The notes beneath the pieces are model-generated. The model saw only the letters and a list, made by a program, of their open reading frames with translations. It had not been told where the DNA came from and did no database searches. Positions 60,634 to 64,000 of a stretch of DNA of 64,000 bases are shown here, piece after piece. Source of the DNA: PALSA-911 sp963839645. Lineage in GTDB: Bacteria > Pseudomonadota > Alphaproteobacteria > Acetobacterales > Acetobacteraceae. The position numbers were made by a program, and so were the translations under genes. The DNA is taken from contig CAWIVZ010000008.1 in the NCBI GenBank assembly GCA_963839645.1, positions 558,001 to 622,000 of the forward strand, in the 5' to 3' direction. Every line of letters begins with the position of its first letter. Positions within the stretch are counted from its first letter, which is position 1.

Positions 60634-63378
60634 ATGACCGACGTCGTCGTCGTAGAATCGCCTTCCAAGGCCAAAACCATCAGCAAATACCTGGACGGGA
60701 ATTTCACCGTGCTGGCCAGCTTTGGCCATGTGCGCGATCTCCCACCCAAGGACGGCTCGGTGCGCCCGGACCAGGATTTCGCCATGGACTGGGAAGCCGA
60801 TGAGCGCGGCAACCGCCAGGTCACGGCCATCGCCAAGGCGCTGAAAGGGGCAAAAACGCTCTATCTCGCCACCGATCCGGATCGCGAAGGGGAAGCGATC
60901 TCCTGGCATATCCGCGACATGCTGGCGGAAAAGCATGCCCTGAAGGGCGTGCAGGTGCACCGCGTTGCGTTCAACGAGATCACCCGCAGCGCCGTGAAAA
61001 CGGCCATGGCCCATCCGCGCGAACTCGACCAGCCGCTGATCGAGGCGTATCTGGCCCGCCGGGCGCTGGACTACCTCGTCGGCTTCACCCTCTCTCCGGT
61101 GCTATGGCGCAAGCTGCCCGGATCGCGCTCTGCCGGCCGGGTTCAGTCCGTCGCGCTGCGGCTGATCTGCGAGCGCGAAGCGGAGATCGAGGCTTTTCGC
61201 AATCGCGAATACTGGACCATAGAGGCGCTGTTCACCACGCCCGGTGGCGCCCCCTTCACCGCCCGCCTGACGCATCTGAACGGCAAGAAGCTCGACCAGT
61301 TCGACCTTTCGAACGAGGCACTGGCGCTGGCCGCGAAGAGAGCGGTCGAGGCCGGCGAGTTCAGCGTTGGCACCGTTGAACGCAAGCGCGTCAAGCGCAA
61401 CCCGCCCGCCCCGTTCACCACTTCCACGATCCAGCAGGAAGCATCGAGAAAGCTCGGCTTCGGTGCCCAGCAGACCATGCGCCTGGCGCAGCAGCTGTAC
61501 GAAGGTGTGGAACTGGACGGCGAGACCACCGGCCTGATCACCTATATGCGCACCGACGGCGTGCAGATGGCGCGCGAAGCCGTGCTGTCGATCCGCGACC
61601 ACGTCAAATCCGCCTATGGCGCCGACTACATCCCGGCCGCGCCCCGCGAATACACCTCCCGCGCCAAGAACGCGCAGGAAGCGCACGAGGCGATCCGCCC
61701 GACGGACGTCGCCCGCACGCCGGAGAGCGTCGCCCGCTACCTGAACGCGGACCAGCGCCGCCTGTACGAACTGGTCTGGAAACGCGCCGTCGCCTCGCAG
61801 ATGCAGTCGGCCGAACTCGACCAGGTCAGCGTCGATGTGGTTGACGAGAAGGGTCAGACCCTGCGTGCCACCGGCTCCATCGTCGCCTTCGACGGCTTCC
61901 TGAAGCTGTACCGCGAAGACACCGACGATACCGATTCGGAAAAAGCCGAGCAGGACGACAGCAAGATGCTGCCGCCGATGGCCGAGCGCGATCCGCTGCG
62001 CAAAGGCGAGGTCAGCGCCCTGCAGCATTTCACCCAGCCGCCGCCGCGCTACTCGGAGGCCAGCCTGGTAAAGAAGATGGAGGAACTCGGCATCGGCCGC
62101 CCCTCCACCTACGCCTCCATCCTGACCGTGCTGCAGGACCGCAACTATGTGCGGCTGGATAAGAAGCGCTTCGTGCCGGAAGACCGTGGCCGCCTGGTCA
62201 CCGCCTTCCTGACCAGCTTCTTCGAGCGCTACGTCGATACCGGCTTCACCGCCGGGCTGGAGGAGCAGCTCGACGACATCTCCGGCGGCAACGCCAATTG
62301 GCGCCAGGTGATGCGCGATTTCTGGGAGCATTTCTCCAAGGCGATCGAGGAAACCAAGGAACTCAAGATCACCGACGTGATCAACGCGCTCGACCTCGAC
62401 CTCGGCGAGCATTTCTTCCCCGCCCGCGAGGACGGCAGCGATCCCCGCGTCTGCGCCGCCTGCGGCACCGGCCGCCTGGGCCTGAAACTCGGCCGCTATG
62501 GCAGCTTCATCGGCTGCTCCAACTACCCCACCTGCCAATTCACCCGCCGCCTGGCCATGGATAACGGCGAGGAGGGCGGCGACACGCTGAAGGAGGGAAT
62601 GCGCAGCCTCGGCCACGATCCCGGCACAGGCGAGGAAATCACCGTGCGCCGCGGCCCCTATGGATTGTATGTCCAGCAGGGCGAGAACGGGGAAGACAAG
62701 AAGGTCAAGCCGCGCCGCACCTCGCTGCCCAAGGGCATGGAGGGCGACACGATCACGCTGGAACAGGCGATCGGATTGCTGTCGCTGCCGCGCGAGATCG
62801 GACTGCATCCGGAAACCAAGGAAAAGATCCAGGCCGGCATCGGCCGCTTCGGCCCATATGTCCGCATGGGTGCCGTTTACGGCTCGCTCGACCGCGACGA
62901 CGACGTGCTGGCGATCGGCCTGAACCGCGCGGTGGACCTGCTGGCGAAGAAGCTCGCCTCGGTCCGCAATGTCGGCGAGCACCCGAAGGACAAGCAGCCC
63001 ATCACCGTGCGCAAGGGCCGCTTCGGCCCCTATGCCCAGCACGACAAGACCGTGGCCAATCTGCCGCGGGGCGTCGCGATGGAGGATATCACGCTGGACG
63101 AGGCGGTCGCCCTGCTGGCCGAGAAAGGCAAGCAACTGAAACCAAAGGCCGGTGCCAAGCGCGGCAAGGCAGGCAAAACCAACGGCGCCAAGACGAAGGC
63201 CGCGAGTGGCGAGGGAGCGGAAGCCGCGCCGGCGAAGGTGAAGAAGGCAGCCGCGAAGAAAGCGCCCGCCAAGAAGGCCGCAGTGAAAAAGCCGGCGGCG
63301 AAGAAGGCGGGCGTGAAGAAAGTCGCTGCCGCGGCGGCCTCGGTTCGTGCCCCCGCAAGGCGCAAGGCAGCGGACTGA
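60634..63378 (+). CDS. topA: DNA topoisomerase I
   Basis: 914 aa type IA topoisomerase relaxing negative supercoils. TOPRIM domain at the N terminus (VVVESPSKAKTISKYL, then acidic DPDREGE at 81-87), catalytic Tyr304 in LITYMRTDG, strand-passage blocks SAGRVQSVALRL and NAQEAHEAIRPT. One C-terminal four-Cys zinc ribbon (CAACGTGRLGLKLG ... CSNYPTC) and repeated Topo_C_Rpt units (GRFGPYVRMG, GRFGPYAQHD) follow. The last 60 residues are Lys/Ala-rich and histone-H1-like (AKKAPAKKAAVKK), probably binding DNA. Ends 1 bp before rnr. Confidence 0.98.
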   Translation: MTDVVVVESPSKAKTISKYLDGNFTVLASFGHVRDLPPKDGSVRPDQDFAMDWEADERGNRQVTAIAKALKGAKTLYLATDPDREGEAISWHIRDMLAEKHALKGVQVHRVAFNEITRSAVKTAMAHPRELDQPLIEAYLARRALDYLVGFTLSPVLWRKLPGSRSAGRVQSVALRLICEREAEIEAFRNREYWTIEALFTTPGGAPFTARLTHLNGKKLDQFDLSNEALALAAKRAVEAGEFSVGTVERKRVKRNPPAPFTTSTIQQEASRKLGFGAQQTMRLAQQLYEGVELDGETTGLITYMRTDGVQMAREAVLSIRDHVKSAYGADYIPAAPREYTSRAKNAQEAHEAIRPTDVARTPESVARYLNADQRRLYELVWKRAVASQMQSAELDQVSVDVVDEKGQTLRATGSIVAFDGFLKLYREDTDDTDSEKAEQDDSKMLPPMAERDPLRKGEVSALQHFTQPPPRYSEASLVKKMEELGIGRPSTYASILTVLQDRNYVRLDKKRFVPEDRGRLVTAFLTSFFERYVDTGFTAGLEEQLDDISGGNANWRQVMRDFWEHFSKAIEETKELKITDVINALDLDLGEHFFPAREDGSDPRVCAACGTGRLGLKLGRYGSFIGCSNYPTCQFTRRLAMDNGEEGGDTLKEGMRSLGHDPGTGEEITVRRGPYGLYVQQGENGEDKKVKPRRTSLPKGMEGDTITLEQAIGLLSLPREIGLHPETKEKIQAGIGRFGPYVRMGAVYGSLDRDDDVLAIGLNRAVDLLAKKLASVRNVGEHPKDKQPITVRKGRFGPYAQHDKTVANLPRGVAMEDITLDEAVALLAEKGKQLKPKAGAKRGKAGKTNGAKTKAASGEGAEAAPAKVKKAAAKKAPAKKAAVKKPAAKKAGVKKVAAAAASVRAPARRKAAD

Positions 63379-63379
63379 A

Positions 63380-64000
63380 ATGGCCCGGCGGATCTCGAAA
63401 CCCGGTAAATCCAAGCGCTCCGCCAACGCTCCAGCCACGCCGCCCGCCACCCCGAAAGCACCGCGCGAGCTTCCCTCGAGCGAGGAATTGCGCAATTTCG
63501 TCCGCGCCGCCCCAGGCCGCGTCGGCAAGCGCGAGATCGCCCGCGCCTTCGGCATCGATCCCGCCCAAAAGCCGGAACTGCGCGACCTGCTGAAAGGCCT
63601 GGAACGCGAAGGCAGCCTCGCCGCCGCCGGCGCGCGCCGGTTCCGCACCCCCGGCACGCTGCCGGAAGCGATGATCGTGCAGATCACCGGCACCGACCCG
63701 GACGGCGACGCCATCGCCCGCCCGGTGGGCTGGTCCGGCGACGGTCCGCCGCCGTTCATCGTCATGGCCGCCGAGGCTCGGGGCCGCCCGGCCCTGGCTC
63801 CCGGCGAGCGCGTGATGGCCCGCCTGAAGCCGATCGGCCCCGGCCGCTACGAAGGCCGAACGCTGAAGCGCCTGACCGACGCCCCCGGCCGTGTCATCGG
63901 CGTCTACCGGCCCGGCATACCGTCGGGGCGCATCGTCCCCACCGACCGCCGGTCCAAGGCCGAATGGGTCGTCCCGGCGGGCGAGGATGGCGGCGCGGAA
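63380..64000 (+). CDS. rnr: Ribonuclease R (5' part, cut by window end)
   Basis: First 207 codons, open to the right edge. After a basic Pro/Ala-rich N terminus comes the RNase R winged-helix domain (EELRNFVRAAPGRVGKREIARAFGI, residues about 34-58, here as FVRAAPGRVGKREIARAF) and the start of the OB-fold cold-shock region (LAPGERVMARLKPIGPGRYEGRTLKRL, as GERVMARL and GRYEGRTLKRL). RNase R is the 3'-5' exoribonuclease that handles structured RNA. It starts 1 bp after topA, in the common alphaproteobacterial order dprA-topA-rnr. The catalytic RNB domain lies outside. Confidence 0.88.
   Translation, partial: MARRISKPGKSKRSANAPATPPATPKAPRELPSSEELRNFVRAAPGRVGKREIARAFGIDPAQKPELRDLLKGLEREGSLAAAGARRFRTPGTLPEAMIVQITGTDPDGDAIARPVGWSGDGPPPFIVMAAEARGRPALAPGERVMARLKPIGPGRYEGRTLKRLTDAPGRVIGVYRPGIPSGRIVPTDRRSKAEWVVPAGEDGGAE

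Noticed and set aside
61102..63765. Long minus-strand open frame opposite topA
   Set aside because: Antisense shadow of topA; no motif, no ribosome-binding site.

Overview
This window is high-GC, gene-dense DNA from an alphaproteobacterium, most likely a member of the Rhodospirillales and probably the Acetobacteraceae. The assignment rests on gene order and protein style: tig-clpP-clpX-lon-hupB, then tRNA-Val and tRNA-Asp, then a 14-gene nuo operon that runs on into coaX, rnj and a DUF1467 gene, plus dprA-topA-rnr at the right end. Nothing in the window is plasmid- or phage-like.

Layout. 1-2135: a PrpB/PEP-mutase-like lyase, cut by the window edge and broken by indels, and a CitMHS-type ion transporter, both minus strand. 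2222-7683: a tightly overlapping plus-strand operon of molybdenum-hydroxylase maturation genes (CoxG-like, MoxR ATPase, VWA protein, split XdhC, and a molybdopterin-binding/MocA fusion). 7771-10107: an HMG-CoA-lyase-like enzyme and an MmgE/PrpD protein. 10225-16909: a surface-polysaccharide cassette (a 948-aa flippase-glycosyltransferase fusion, wecC and wecB) bracketed by two near-identical 103-105 bp palindromic repeats. 16915-34116: the complex I operon with rnj/coaX. 34370-41802: tRNA-Asp, tRNA-Val, hupB, lon, clpX, clpP, tig and tRNA-Leu. 42018-46710: an IclR regulator, an AceE/transketolase-like enzyme and malonyl-CoA decarboxylase. 46735-51385: Nnr, an orphan ParA with a CopD-like membrane protein, a DMT transporter and an HSL-type esterase. 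51426-59151: selO, a Dcp-like M3 peptidase, an LLM flavin oxidoreductase, a two-domain CaiB/BaiF CoA-transferase and a GST. 59347-64000: dprA, topA and the start of rnr.

How the genes work together. The nuo genes encode NADH:quinone oxidoreductase. Trigger factor, ClpXP and Lon form the protein quality-control block. WecB and WecC make UDP-ManNAcA, a plausible sugar donor for a glycan exported and elongated by the neighbouring fusion protein. The MoxR/VWA/XdhC/MocA operon prepares and inserts a CODH/xanthine-dehydrogenase-type Mo cofactor, but its client enzyme is outside the window.

Main caveat. By reading frames against family expectations I count about 25 single-base indels (23 insertions, 2 deletions) in 11 genes, all coded on the minus strand: the PrpB-like gene, nuoA, C, D, E, F and L, the AceE-like gene, nnr, the M3 peptidase and the GST. 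The segments between indels stay perfectly family-like and some indels compensate each other. I therefore read them mainly as sequence or assembly errors, not gene decay. Coordinates for these genes span the repaired reading frame.
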